A stretch of DNA of 64,000 nucleotides from contig NZ_VRMG01000005.1 in the NCBI RefSeq assembly GCF_008040105.1, forward strand, positions 310,001-374,000, given 5' to 3'. The notes beneath the pieces are model-generated. The model was given only the letters and a program-made list of their open reading frames with translations. It was not told where the DNA came from and made no database searches. The stretch comes from Lacisediminihabitans profunda. Lineage in GTDB: Bacteria; Actinomycetota; Actinomycetes; Actinomycetales; Microbacteriaceae. Within the stretch, counting starts at the first letter, position 1. Each line of letters opens with the position of its first letter. Below are positions 9,416 to 18,518 of this stretch, one piece after another. The position numbers and the translations under genes were made by a program.

Positions 9416-9982
9416 ATGGAAACTCTGATCGTCGTCGGCATCATCGTCCTGCTGGTCGTCATCATCGGCGTCTACCTGTGGTCGACCTACAACGGGCTCG
9501 TGCGCCTGAACGTGCGTGTCGACGAGGCGTGGAGCGACATCACGGTGCAGCTCAAGCGTCGCGCCGACCTCATCCCGAACCTGATCGAGACGGTGAAGGG
9601 CTACGCGGCCCACGAGAAGGGTGTCTTCGAGGCCGTGGCGCAGGCCAGGGCCGAGTCGATCAGCGCGAGCACCCCGGCCGACGCGGCCGTCGCCGAGAAC
9701 CACATGCAGGCGGCGCTGAAGAGCATCTTCGCGGTCGCCGAGGCCTACCCGCAGCTGCAGGCCAGCCAGAACTTCCTGCAGCTCCAGGGCGAGCTCGTCG
9801 ACACCGAAGACAAGATCCAGGCCTCGCGTCGCTTCTACAACGGCGGCGTGCGCGAACTGAACACCAAGATCAAGACCTTCCCGAACACCCTGTACGTGCG
9901 CAGCCTCGGCTTCCACGAGCGCGAGTTCTTCGAGGTGGCGGATGCGGCGGCCATCGCCGAACCGCCCCGCGTGCAGTTCTAG
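9416..9982 (+). CDS. lemA: LemA family membrane protein
   Basis: A 188-residue protein. One N-terminal membrane segment (residues 2-22, rich in I/V/L) is followed by a long helical domain with the LemA core: VDEAWSDITVQLKRRADLIPNLIETVKGY and later FYNGGVRELNTKIKTFPN. The ATG at 9416 follows GAGGGAG at 6 nt. Its pairing with htpX (76 nt downstream, same strand) is common across bacteria and suggests a membrane-stress or proteolysis role, although LemA's biochemical activity is not known. Confidence 0.92.
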   Translation: METLIVVGIIVLLVVIIGVYLWSTYNGLVRLNVRVDEAWSDITVQLKRRADLIPNLIETVKGYAAHEKGVFEAVAQARAESISASTPADAAVAENHMQAALKSIFAVAEAYPQLQASQNFLQLQGELVDTEDKIQASRRFYNGGVRELNTKIKTFPNTLYVRSLGFHEREFFEVADAAAIAEPPRVQF

Positions 9983-10058
9983 GCCCGGTCGGTGGAATTC
10001 CCTCGAGCGCACTCGCGCCTCGATTTCGTTGTGCTGATCACCCCAGGCTGAGACCACC

Positions 10059-10946
10059 ATGTATCGCGCGATAGCGAAAAACAAACGCAACACCGTCTTC
10101 ATCATCCTGCTGTTCATCGTGATCATCGGCGGACTCGGCTGGTTGGCCGGGGCCATCTACGGCAGCCCGGCGATCACGATCTGGACGCTGGTGATCGCCA
10201 CGGTGTACGCGGTGATCCAGTACTTCGCCGCGTCCCGGCTCGCGATCTCGATCTCGGGCGGCCAGGAGATCCAGAAGGCGGACAACCCCCGCCTGTATCG
10301 CATCGTGGAGAACATCGCCATCACCGACGGCCTGCCGATGCCCAGGGTCTACATCGTCAACGACCCGGCCCCGAACGCCTTCGCCACCGGCCGCGACCCG
10401 GCGCACGCCTACGTCGCGGCCACCACCGGTCTGCTCGACATCATGGACGACTCCGAGCTCGAGGGCGTGATGGCCCACGAGATGGGCCACGTGCAGAACT
10501 ACGACATCCGGGTCTCGATGATCGTCTTCGGCCTCGTGGTGGCGATCGGCTTCATCGCCGACATCTTCCTGCGCCTCTCGTTCTTCGGCGGCCGGAGCAA
10601 CGACCGCAACAACGGCGGCGGCAACCCCGTCGTGCTCATCTTCGGCATCGCGGCGATGATCGTCGCCCCGCTCGTCGCCGCCGGCGTGCAGGCCGCCATC
10701 TCCCGCCAGCGCGAGTACCTCGCCGACGCGACGAGCGCCATGACGACGAGAAACCCGGATGCTCTCGCGAGCGCGCTGCAGAAGCTCGGTGAGTTCGGCC
10801 GACCGATGCGGCGGCAGAACTCGAGCACCTCGCACCTGTGGATCTCCGACCCCTCGAGGCCCGGGTTCATGAGCCGCCTGTTCAGCACCCACCCGCCGCT
10901 GCCGGACCGCATCGCGCGGCTGCACAAGATCGGCGGCGAGTTCTAG
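10059..10946 (+). CDS. htpX: M48 membrane zinc metalloprotease HtpX
   Basis: A 295-residue protein of typical HtpX length. Two N-terminal membrane segments (about 12-31 and 38-58) come before the zinc site HEMGH (140-144), with the third ligand E219 in QREYLADA. Two more membrane segments lie between them. The C-terminus carries STHPPLPDRIARL, an M48 hallmark. HtpX degrades misfolded membrane proteins. It follows lemA in a likely operon and converges on the YcaQ-like gene. Confidence 0.93.
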   Translation: MYRAIAKNKRNTVFIILLFIVIIGGLGWLAGAIYGSPAITIWTLVIATVYAVIQYFAASRLAISISGGQEIQKADNPRLYRIVENIAITDGLPMPRVYIVNDPAPNAFATGRDPAHAYVAATTGLLDIMDDSELEGVMAHEMGHVQNYDIRVSMIVFGLVVAIGFIADIFLRLSFFGGRSNDRNNGGGNPVVLIFGIAAMIVAPLVAAGVQAAISRQREYLADATSAMTTRNPDALASALQKLGEFGRPMRRQNSSTSHLWISDPSRPGFMSRLFSTHPPLPDRIARLHKIGGEF

Positions 10947-10959
10947 GCGCTGCCCGGTT

Positions 10960-12174
10960 CTAGGCGCCCGGCTCGGCCACCGGCACGCCGAGCTCGGCGG
11001 CGATCGCGCCGGCGAGATCGCCCCGGCCCATCACCTCGATGCCGTCGAGTCCCTGCCAGGCTGCGGTCTCGCGCAGCACGGGGGCGAGGCGAGCTGCGGT
11101 CTCCGGCGGTGCTCCCGCCTCGGTCCACGCGGCCTGCACCCGCAGCACCCGGTTCTGCCGGTCGCTCTTGAGGTCCACCCGGCCGACCAGCCGATCGTCG
11201 ACGAGCAGCGGCAGCGTGTAGTAGCCGAACACGCGCTTGGCGGGCGGGGTGTAGATCTCGATGCGGTAGTGGAACCCGAACATGCGCTCGGCCCTGCCCC
11301 GCTGCCAGACGACCGGGTCGAACGGGGAGAGCAGCGCCGTCGTCTCGATTCGCCGGGGCATCCGCGCGTCCCGGTGCAGCCAGGCTGGCCGGTTCCAGCC
11401 GGCGACGGTCACCGGGATGAGCTCACCGGAGTCGACGAGGTCCCGAACGGCGGCCTTCGCCGGCTCCTGCTTGAGCCGGAAGTAATCGGCGAGGTCGCTC
11501 AGGGTTCCGATTCCATGGGCCGCGGCGGAGACGCTCATCAGCCGCCGGATCGCCTCGTCCTTCGGCACCTCGGCGTCGAGGATGTGGCTCGGCAGCACCG
11601 CGTCGGCGAGGGCATAGGTGCGTTCGAAGCGGGTGCGCCCGGCCGTCACCACCTCGCCGAACATGAACAGGTACTCAAGGCCGGTCTTCACCTCCGACCA
11701 GCCCCACCACGGTCCCTTGCGCGCCCCGGCGTCGTGCTCGATCTGGCTCGCCGCGAGCGGCCCCTTCTCGGCGAGTTCGGCGCGCAGCCAGTCGAGCATC
11801 GTCGGGTTGGATTCCACCCAGCCGCCGGCGATCGACGAATACCGTGCCCGCAGGGCGGCCATCTTCCACCGGAACAGGGGCCAGCTCTCCACGGGGATGA
11901 TCGCCGCCTCGTGGGCCCAGTACTCGATGTAGCGACCCTTGCGGGCGAAGGTCAGCGCGTCGAGCTGCCCCCTGTCGTAGGCCCCGAGGCGGGCGAACAG
12001 CGGCAGGTAGTGGCTTCGCTCGAAGACGTTCACCGAGTCGAGCTGCAGGAGCCCCAGCCGGTCGATCGCCGAATTCAACTGCCGGGTGCCGACGCTCGCC
12101 GGGCGGGGGCGCCCGAAGCCCTGCGCGGCGAGGGCGATGCGCCGGGCCTGCGCTGCGGTGAGTGTCGTGATCAT
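10960..12174 (-). CDS. YcaQ/AlkX-type winged-helix DNA glycosylase
   Basis: A 404-residue protein of the winged-helix family that includes the interstrand-crosslink glycosylases YcaQ/AlkX. The segment GLLQLDSVNVFERSHYLPLFARLG carries Q44-L45-D46, matching the Q-x-D catalytic motif of AlkX-type members (AlkZ-type members have Q-x-Q). Winged-helix repeats and a beta-barrel follow (FGFHYRIEIYTPPAKRVFGYY). The start is ATG 12174, with a TAGTGT hexamer 8 nt upstream and no ribosome site, so it may be leaderless. The expected role is removal of alkylated bases or crosslinks. The substrate range is inferred from the motif only. Confidence 0.82.
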   Translation of the reverse strand: MITTLTAAQARRIALAAQGFGRPRPASVGTRQLNSAIDRLGLLQLDSVNVFERSHYLPLFARLGAYDRGQLDALTFARKGRYIEYWAHEAAIIPVESWPLFRWKMAALRARYSSIAGGWVESNPTMLDWLRAELAEKGPLAASQIEHDAGARKGPWWGWSEVKTGLEYLFMFGEVVTAGRTRFERTYALADAVLPSHILDAEVPKDEAIRRLMSVSAAAHGIGTLSDLADYFRLKQEPAKAAVRDLVDSGELIPVTVAGWNRPAWLHRDARMPRRIETTALLSPFDPVVWQRGRAERMFGFHYRIEIYTPPAKRVFGYYTLPLLVDDRLVGRVDLKSDRQNRVLRVQAAWTEAGAPPETAARLAPVLRETAAWQGLDGIEVMGRGDLAGAIAAELGVPVAEPGA

Positions 12175-12212
12175 CGCCCCCGACACTAGCGCGAGCCACC
12201 GACGGCGGAGCC

Positions 12213-12914
12213 TCAGGCCGTTGCCTCCGCGAGGCCGGGCACATCGGCAACGGAGGCGAGAATGTAGTCGTGCGGCTGCGCTTCGAGCTCGGCCCTGCCG
12301 AGACTGCCGGTGAGGACGCCGACCCCGATCACACCCGCGTTGCGTGCCGCGAGAAGGTCGACGATGGTGTCGCCGGCCGCCAGCACCCTGCGCACATCGA
12401 CGATTCCCGTGCGCTCCATCGCCCGGTGGATCAGATAGGGCGCCGGGCGTCCGGATGGCACATCCGAGGTCGTCACGACGGCATCGAGCACATCGGTCGG
12501 CGCCGCGCCGTCGATGGCCGGCCCGATGGTCCAGCCGATGGAGTGCAGGATGGCCTCCGCGACCTCGCTCGTGAAACCGGTGGTCAGCGCGACGCGAATA
12601 CCGCGTGACCGCAGTTCGCGCAACGCCGCTTCGACGCCGGGGAGGGCGACGGGCGGCAGATCCCGGTAGGACTGGGAGAGGATCCGGCGAAAGCCGTCGA
12701 ATGCCGAGGCGACAGTCGACTCCGTCGGTTCCACCCCGCCAAGGCCCAGCAGGGCGCCGATCGCGGTGACCTTGTCGGTCCCCATCCAGAGTTGCAGGTC
12801 TCGTGGCTGGACCGTGGCGCCGGCATCGGTGACGCAGCGCTCGAGGGCCACGTAGACGAGGCCGTGGTCGTCGACCGTGGTGCCGGCCATGTCGAAGGCG
12901 ACGAGTTCGATCAT
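12213..12914 (-). CDS. Phosphonatase-like HAD hydrolase
   Basis: A 233-residue HAD protein with the special features of phosphonatase (PhnX) relatives. Motif 1 is D8-M-A-G-T-T-V-D (DxAGT rather than DxDxT). K48 in the cap (WMGTDK) is at the place of the Schiff-base lysine. R156 in SGRPAPY replaces the usual HAD lysine, and GDTIVD (181-186) is the metal motif. This pattern fits the TIGR03351-type family, which is thought to cleave the C-P bond of phosphonoacetaldehyde or a close relative. RBS GGGGAG lies 6 nt before ATG 12914. It is divergent from an FAD oxidase of the matching family (13052), and no phnW transaminase is present. Confidence 0.85.
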   Translation of the reverse strand: MIELVAFDMAGTTVDDHGLVYVALERCVTDAGATVQPRDLQLWMGTDKVTAIGALLGLGGVEPTESTVASAFDGFRRILSQSYRDLPPVALPGVEAALRELRSRGIRVALTTGFTSEVAEAILHSIGWTIGPAIDGAAPTDVLDAVVTTSDVPSGRPAPYLIHRAMERTGIVDVRRVLAAGDTIVDLLAARNAGVIGVGVLTGSLGRAELEAQPHDYILASVADVPGLAEATA

Positions 12915-13014
12915 CCGGGGCTCCCCTGGTTCGCGGCCGAGCGACCGATACCGACCAACCAACCAGTGCCAGATGAACGGTGGGAAAACTCGGGCGGAAC
13001 ACGCGCGGCACCCC

Positions 13015-13043
13015 TTGACTCGGAACGCAACGTCGCGCACAGT
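13015..13043 (+). promoter_or_regulatory. Candidate promoter for the FAD oxidase gene
   Basis: TTGACT (13015-13020) and CACAGT (13038-13043) are 17 nt apart. The -35 is strong and the -10 weak (3 of 6). Transcription would begin within a few nt of the ATG at 13052, which has no ribosome site, so the message may be leaderless. Confidence 0.45.
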
Positions 13044-13051
13044 CGACAACC

Positions 13052-14200
13052 ATGGCGACCACGACCCCCATTGCCGAGTGCGACGTTCTCGTGGTGGGTG
13101 CGGGAATCGTCGGGCTCGCCCACGCAGCGGAAGCCGCGTCCCGAGGGCTCTCGGTGGTCGTGATCGACCGGGACGCCTGGGCCGTCGGCGCCTCGGTACG
13201 CAACTTCGGCCACTGCTGCATCACGGCACAGTCGGGGGAGCTGCTCGAGCTCGCTCAGGTTTCCCGCGAACGCTGGCTCCACTACAGCGGCCTTGCCGGA
13301 TTCTTCTCGATCGAGTCGGGGGCCATCGCCGTGGCGGCCAACGATCGTGAGCTCGATGTACTCACCGAGCTGGCGGAGTCCCGCGAACCGGGCCAGGTTC
13401 GCCTGCTCGACGCACAGGGGACCCGCGACCGGCTCTCCGTCGGCGCGGCGACCGCCGGCGACGGGTCGGCCATCGTGGGCGGTGCCGTCTTGCGCGACGA
13501 CGTGCGCGTGGATCCGCGCGAGGCCGTGTCGAGCCTGGCGGCCTGGCTGGCTGACCAGCCAGGAGTCACCTTTCTCTGGCAGACCTCGTTCTTCGGCGCG
13601 ACGGATGGCGTCGCCGACACGTCCCGCGGCGCGATCCGGGCAGAGCAGACGATCGTCTGCGTCGGCCACGACCTCGACTACCTCTACCCGGATTTGGCGC
13701 TGCGGCACGAGATCCGGCGCTGCGGGCTGCAGATGGCGCGGGTCGAGGCGCCGCCCGGCCTCCTCATCGGCGAGGCCGTGTTGACCGGCACCTCGATGCT
13801 GCGCTACCCGGCGTTCACCGAAACCGCCGCGGCCGGCGCCCTTCGCACCCACCTCGAGTCGGCGGAACCTGCCCTGCTCGAGATCGACGCGAACCTCATG
13901 TTCGTCCAGCGACCGGACGGCACTCTCATCGTCGGGGACAGCCACCGCTACGACATCTCGATGCCGCCGTTCCTCGCCGAGCAGACCGGCGCCCTCCTTC
14001 TCGATCGAGTCGCGGCGGTGCTCGGTGTCGGATCCCTCAGGGTGCTGGAGAGGTGGCAGGGGGTCTACGCGTCGAGTCCGCTGCATCCCTACCTCGTGCA
14101 CGAGCTCCGACCCGGAGTCACGGTGGTGACGGTCACCTCGGGGGTCGGCATGACGATTTCACTCGGACTCGCGCGCAAGGTCATCGGCGCTCTGTACTGA
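13052..14200 (+). CDS. FAD-dependent oxidoreductase, aminophosphonate-oxidase-like (TIGR03364 type)
   Basis: A 382-residue DAO-family flavoprotein. The dinucleotide site VLVVGAGIVGLAHA has G16, G18 and G21. The FAD-contact segment VGASVRNFGHC follows, and the C-terminus has the DAO closing motif (TSGVGMTISLGLARKVI). Related deaminating oxidases found next to phosphonatase-like HAD genes are proposed to oxidise 2-aminoethylphosphonate-like amines to the aldehyde. Here the HAD partner is divergent (137-nt gap) and an ABC importer follows on the same strand. Glycine-oxidase-like activity on another amine remains possible. Confidence 0.82.
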   Translation: MATTTPIAECDVLVVGAGIVGLAHAAEAASRGLSVVVIDRDAWAVGASVRNFGHCCITAQSGELLELAQVSRERWLHYSGLAGFFSIESGAIAVAANDRELDVLTELAESREPGQVRLLDAQGTRDRLSVGAATAGDGSAIVGGAVLRDDVRVDPREAVSSLAAWLADQPGVTFLWQTSFFGATDGVADTSRGAIRAEQTIVCVGHDLDYLYPDLALRHEIRRCGLQMARVEAPPGLLIGEAVLTGTSMLRYPAFTETAAAGALRTHLESAEPALLEIDANLMFVQRPDGTLIVGDSHRYDISMPPFLAEQTGALLLDRVAAVLGVGSLRVLERWQGVYASSPLHPYLVHELRPGVTVVTVTSGVGMTISLGLARKVIGALY

Positions 14201-14356
14201 TCGCCACTGATCGTCGCCAGTCGTTGGTTCGACGTTAACCCTCGTGCCTCATTCCGGTCACGATCGGTGGTGAGCATCATCAGAGGTCCTCCCTGGTATC
14301 CGAAATGTTCGCCCCACAGCGCGAGCGCCCAGGGGAGATCGCCTGGAGGAAGAATC

Positions 14357-15508
14357 GTGATCAGCAAGCGTTATGTCGCCGGCGCCGCCATCCTGGTGGC
14401 CGCCGCCGTCTCGCTCACCGCGTGCGCGGGAACCGCCGCACCGTCGAGCTCCACCTCGAGCGGCGCAACGGTGGATGCCAAGACCGCGACGAGCGCGGCC
14501 GCGCTCGGCGGTCTGCCTGCCCTCGTGAAGGCCGCCAACGCGGAGGGCCAGCTCAACGTCATCACCCTCCCGCCGTCGTGGGCCAACTACGGCAAGATCA
14601 TCGCCGGTTTCGAGAAGAAGTACCCGAAGATCACGATCAACTCGGCGAACCCCGACGGGTCGAGCGCGGACGAGATCTCCGCGGCGAAGGCGCAGAAGGG
14701 CCAGTCGACCGCTCCGGACGTCTTCGACCTCGGCACGGCAGTCCTGCAGCAGAACCTCGACATGGTCGCCCCGTACAAGGTGGCCAACTGGGCGGATATC
14801 CCCGCGGACTTCAAGGCCACCGACGGAAAGTGGTTCTACGACTACACCGGCCTGATGTCGGTCGGCTACGACTCGAAGGTCATCAAGACGGCGCCGAAGT
14901 CCATCTCCGATCTTCTCGGCTCCGACTTCAAGGGCAAGGTGGCCATCAAGGGCGACCCGACCCAGGCGAACGAGGCGGCGAGCGCGGTGTACCTTGCCGC
15001 CCTGCAGAACAAGGGGGGCGCGAGCAACATCCAGCCGGGCGTCGACTTCTTCGCCAAGCTCAAGAAGGCGGGCAATTTCCTGGCCGTGACCCCCACCCAG
15101 GCCACCGTGGTCTCGGGCGAGACCCCGGTCGTCATCCAGTGGAGCTTCAACAACCTCGCGTGGGGCGCGGCGGGCGGCGCGGCCGGAAACCCGAACTTCA
15201 AGACCGTCGTGCTGCCAGGCACTGCGCTCGGCAGCTACTACAACCAGGCCATCAGCATCGACGCACCGCACCCCGCGGCCGCGCGCCTCTGGGAGGAGTA
15301 CCTCTACACGCCCGCCGTGCAGAACCTCTTCCTCGCCTCGGGTTCGTACCCGGCGACGCTGGCAGCAATGGAGTCCGCGAAGACCGTGGACGCGAAGGTG
15401 CTCGAGACCGTCGGGGCGGCTCCGAAGGACTTCGTGCAGCTCACCGCCGACCAGGCCACGACGGCGGGCACCCTGCTCGCCGCCAAGTGGGCCGCCGCCA
15501 TCGGCTGA
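14357..15508 (+). CDS. ABC transporter substrate-binding lipoprotein (aminophosphonate/iron-type SBP)
   Basis: A 383-residue lipoprotein. The signal peptide ends in LTACAG with C23 as the lipidated cysteine, followed by a Ser/Thr-rich linker and a type-2 periplasmic-binding fold (EGQLNVITLPPSWANYGKII). The start is GTG 14357 because GGAGGA ends 6 nt before it; earlier starts would spoil the signal peptide. Proteins of this group bind ferric iron, polyamines or 2-aminoethylphosphonate. Neighbouring C-P enzymes favour a phosphonate. It begins a four-gene importer operon with 11-nt and -4-nt spacings downstream. Confidence 0.85.
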   Translation: MISKRYVAGAAILVAAAVSLTACAGTAAPSSSTSSGATVDAKTATSAAALGGLPALVKAANAEGQLNVITLPPSWANYGKIIAGFEKKYPKITINSANPDGSSADEISAAKAQKGQSTAPDVFDLGTAVLQQNLDMVAPYKVANWADIPADFKATDGKWFYDYTGLMSVGYDSKVIKTAPKSISDLLGSDFKGKVAIKGDPTQANEAASAVYLAALQNKGGASNIQPGVDFFAKLKKAGNFLAVTPTQATVVSGETPVVIQWSFNNLAWGAAGGAAGNPNFKTVVLPGTALGSYYNQAISIDAPHPAAARLWEEYLYTPAVQNLFLASGSYPATLAAMESAKTVDAKVLETVGAAPKDFVQLTADQATTAGTLLAAKWAAAIG

Positions 15509-15519
15509 CAACCACCTCG

Positions 15520-16443
15520 ATGATGTCTGCCGCCGCCATCGCGCCAGCCACCACGACGAGCGGCGCCGGGGTCTCGACTCCCCGGCGCCGCAGCGTGGCC
15601 TGGCTCGGACTCCTGCCGTTCGCGGGCTACGTGCTGCTTTTCCTTGCAGTGCCCGCGGTGCTGGCGGTGGGCAGCGGGTTCTTCACCCGCGCCGGGGCTT
15701 TCACCCTGGCGAACCTCGCGGCATTCGCCGACCCGAACATCCAGAAGGCCTTCCTCGCGTCGATCGGCATCTCGGCGCTCACGGCGGTGGCAGGCGCGGT
15801 GATCGGTGCCGTCGTGTGTTTCGCGCTTCTCGGAACCCGTTCGGACGGCTTCCTGCGCACTGCTGTCGACTCGGCTTCGAGCGTGCTCGCCCAATTTGGC
15901 GGCGTCATGCTCGCGTTCGCCTTCATCGCGACGATCGGCCAGCAGGGACTCATCACGAAGTGGCTGATCTCGTCCGGTCTGGCCGACAACGTGTTCCTTA
16001 ACTTCAACAACCAGGGTCCACTGCTCTATCAGATCTCGGGCCTGAACATCGTCTACCTGTACTTCCAAGTTCCGCTCATGGTGCTCACCTTCATGCCGGC
16101 GATGGAGGGTCTGAAGAGCACGTGGGCCGAGGCGAGCGCGACGCTCGGCGGAACGCGGCTCACCTACTGGACACGAATCGGGATGCCGATCCTCGCTCCG
16201 GCGTTCTTCGGCAGCCTGATCCTGCTCTTCGCCAACTCGTTCTCGTCCTATGCCACGGCGGCCGCGCTGCTGTCCCAGGGCGGGATCATCCCGCTCGCCA
16301 TCAAACAACAGTCATCGAGCGAGACGGTGGTCGGCGTTGCGAACGTCTCCGGTGTGCTCGCCCTCGGAATGGTGGTCGTCATGATCGTGCTCATGACCGC
16401 GTATGCGGCGCTCCAGCGTCGGGCATCGAGGTGGCAGCGATGA
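15520..16443 (+). CDS. ABC importer permease 1
   Basis: A 307-residue protein with about six membrane segments. It has the importer EAA loop EGLKSTWAEASATLGGTRLTYWTRIGMPIL, which docks with the ATPase. ATG 15520 is followed by a second in-frame ATG at 15523, and neither has a clear ribosome site. The gene begins 11 nt after the binding-protein stop and overlaps the next permease by 4 nt. With 16440-17363 it would form the channel of a 2-aminoethylphosphonate/putrescine-type importer. Confidence 0.87.
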   Translation: MMSAAAIAPATTTSGAGVSTPRRRSVAWLGLLPFAGYVLLFLAVPAVLAVGSGFFTRAGAFTLANLAAFADPNIQKAFLASIGISALTAVAGAVIGAVVCFALLGTRSDGFLRTAVDSASSVLAQFGGVMLAFAFIATIGQQGLITKWLISSGLADNVFLNFNNQGPLLYQISGLNIVYLYFQVPLMVLTFMPAMEGLKSTWAEASATLGGTRLTYWTRIGMPILAPAFFGSLILLFANSFSSYATAAALLSQGGIIPLAIKQQSSSETVVGVANVSGVLALGMVVVMIVLMTAYAALQRRASRWQR

Positions 16444-17363
16444 CGGTCTCCACGGCCACGGCCACGACCAGCGACCCGATTGCACCGAAGGCGGTGAGGG
16501 GCAGCCCCGTTGGGCCTCGCAGCTTCGCGGCGGAACCCGGCCGGGTCGTCCGCGGCATCATCCTCGGAATTGTGGGAGTGGTCTTCCTCGTGCCGATCGT
16601 GGCGATGATCGAGTTCTCGCTGAGGGTCGGCCAGCCGGTGGACGGGCGGCAGGCCTACGGCTTCCAGCACTTCGTCGCTGTCTTCGATCCGGTGAATTCA
16701 CGGGCATACGGTGTGCTGTTCCAGGGCATCGTCAACTCCATCGGAATCTGCGCGATCACGGTGCTCATCGTGCTCGTACTGCTGCTGCCGACCATGATCT
16801 TCGTCGAACTCAAGTTCCCCGGCCTCCGCCGGGCGCTCGAGTTCGTCTGCATCATCCCGATCACCATTCCGTCCATCGTGCTCGTCGTCGGCTTCGTGCC
16901 GGTCTACTCCGTCGTGGCGGGCATCTTCGGCAGCCACCCCTGGACGCTCTCGTTCGCTGTGGGAATCATCGTGCTCCCGTACGCCTACCGTCCCATCGCG
17001 GCGAACCTCAGGGCGATCGAGGTCGTGGTGCTCAGCGAGGCGAGCCGCTCGCTCGGAGCGGGCTGGACGAGCGTGCTCACGCGCGTGATCCTGCCGAACC
17101 TGCGGCGGGGCATCCTCTCCTCGGTGTTCATCACGATCGCCGTGGTACTCGGGGAGTACACGATTGCGTCGTTCCTCAGTCAAAACACCTTTCAGACGGC
17201 GCTCATCCTCGTGCAGCACACCGACCCATACGTCGCCGTGATCTTCGCGCTCTTCGCGCTGATCTTCGCCTTCGTCCTTCTCGTATTCATCGGACGCCTC
17301 GGGTCGGGTTCACCGCGACCGCGCCGCGGCGGCCCTCGACGGCTCACCCGGAGGCCAGAATGA
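16440..17363 (+). CDS. ABC importer permease 2
   Basis: A 307-residue protein with about six membrane segments and the EAA loop VVLSEASRSLGAGWTSVLTRVILPNL. The C-terminal tail is basic (PRPRRGGPRRLTRRPE). It overlaps permease 1 and the ATPase gene by 4 nt each, so all three are translationally coupled. It forms a heterodimeric channel with permease 1. The substrate assignment rests on context. Confidence 0.87.
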   Translation: MTVSTATATTSDPIAPKAVRGSPVGPRSFAAEPGRVVRGIILGIVGVVFLVPIVAMIEFSLRVGQPVDGRQAYGFQHFVAVFDPVNSRAYGVLFQGIVNSIGICAITVLIVLVLLLPTMIFVELKFPGLRRALEFVCIIPITIPSIVLVVGFVPVYSVVAGIFGSHPWTLSFAVGIIVLPYAYRPIAANLRAIEVVVLSEASRSLGAGWTSVLTRVILPNLRRGILSSVFITIAVVLGEYTIASFLSQNTFQTALILVQHTDPYVAVIFALFALIFAFVLLVFIGRLGSGSPRPRRGGPRRLTRRPE

Positions 17364-18475
17364 CAAACACCCGCAGCTCGGCACGCAACGCCGCTCGCGC
17401 GACGCCCGCGGTTACGGCGAGCCAGGCCATCCCGCTCGCCCGGGAGGGCGCTGCCGTCGAACTGCGCAACGTCGTCAAGGACTACGCGGGGCACCGGGCA
17501 CTGACGGGCGTCAATCTGTCCATCGCTCCCGGCGAGCTCGTGGCGCTGCTCGGTCCGTCCGGGTGCGGAAAGACGACGGTGCTACGCGCACTGTCGGGCC
17601 TCGAGGCGATCTCCGACGGCCAGATCAGGATCGACGGCGCGGATGTCGCCGGGCTGCCGGTGAACAGGCGCGACATCGGAATGGTCTTCCAGTCGTATTC
17701 GCTCTTCCCGCACATGACGGTGACGCAAAACGTCGAGTTCGGCCTGCAGATGCGCCGAGTGGATGCCGCGAGCCGTCGCGCCCGGGCCGTCGACGCCATC
17801 GAGATGGTGGGCCTTGGCCACCTCGGCGGCCGCTACGCGCACCAGCTCTCCGGCGGTCAGCAGCAGCGCGTTGCCCTGGCGCGGGCCCTGGTCACCCGCC
17901 CGCGGGTGCTCCTGCTCGACGAGCCGCTCTCCGCCCTCGACGCGAAGGTGCGCGTGCAGTTGCGCGACGAGATCCGGCGCATCCAGACCGAGCTCGGCAT
18001 CACGACGGTGTTCGTGACGCACGACCAGGAGGAGGCCCTCGCCGTGGCCGACCGGGTCGCGGTGATGCGGGACGGCAACATCGAGCAGATCGGCTCCCCG
18101 GAGCAGCTCTACACCCAGCCCGCGACCTCCTTCGTCGCGACCTTCGTGGGGCTCAGCAATCCGGTGGCGGCCATTCTCGCCGGCGCAACAGTCACCGCCT
18201 ACGGCGCGACGCTCCCGGTGCTCGGCACGGCGCCGGCCGACGGCCCGGTGACCGCCTACATCCGGCCGGAGGACATCGCGCTCGGGTCGCGCGGCATCCC
18301 GGCCACCGTGGTCGCGTCGAGCTTCCTCGGTTCGCTCCGTCGCACCCAGGTGCGCCTGGCCGACGACTCGCTGCTGTTCGTGCAGCACGACGTGCGCGAA
18401 CGGCCGGTGTCGGGGGAGCCCGTCTTCATCGAGTTCGCCGGCCACCCGGTCGCGGTGAGCGAACGTGAGGAATGA
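17360..18475 (+). CDS. ABC importer ATPase with C-terminal TOBE domain
   Basis: A 371-residue protein. A basic, low-complexity N-terminal extension of about 30 residues precedes the ATPase domain: Walker A GPSGCGKTT (65-73), signature LSGGQQQRVALARAL, Walker B VLLLDEPLSALDAKVR, and H-loop VTHDQEEA. The C-terminal part (about 290-371, AYIRPEDIALG) is a TOBE-like regulatory domain, as in PotA and PhnT. It is the last gene of the importer operon. The chain HAD / FAD oxidase / SBP / two permeases / ATPase makes aminophosphonate import the best reading. Confidence 0.88.
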   Translation: MTNTRSSARNAARATPAVTASQAIPLAREGAAVELRNVVKDYAGHRALTGVNLSIAPGELVALLGPSGCGKTTVLRALSGLEAISDGQIRIDGADVAGLPVNRRDIGMVFQSYSLFPHMTVTQNVEFGLQMRRVDAASRRARAVDAIEMVGLGHLGGRYAHQLSGGQQQRVALARALVTRPRVLLLDEPLSALDAKVRVQLRDEIRRIQTELGITTVFVTHDQEEALAVADRVAVMRDGNIEQIGSPEQLYTQPATSFVATFVGLSNPVAAILAGATVTAYGATLPVLGTAPADGPVTAYIRPEDIALGSRGIPATVVASSFLGSLRRTQVRLADDSLLFVQHDVRERPVSGEPVFIEFAGHPVAVSEREE

Positions 18476-18518
18476 CACGGGGCGCCGTCGCATACCGCAC
18501 CGCGCATACAGCCGGACG

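Noticed and set aside
14201-14356. A riboswitch in the 156-nt leader of the aminophosphonate SBP gene
   Set aside because: Only a short GGTT/AACC stem and a few weak pairings were seen; no known riboswitch core was recognised.
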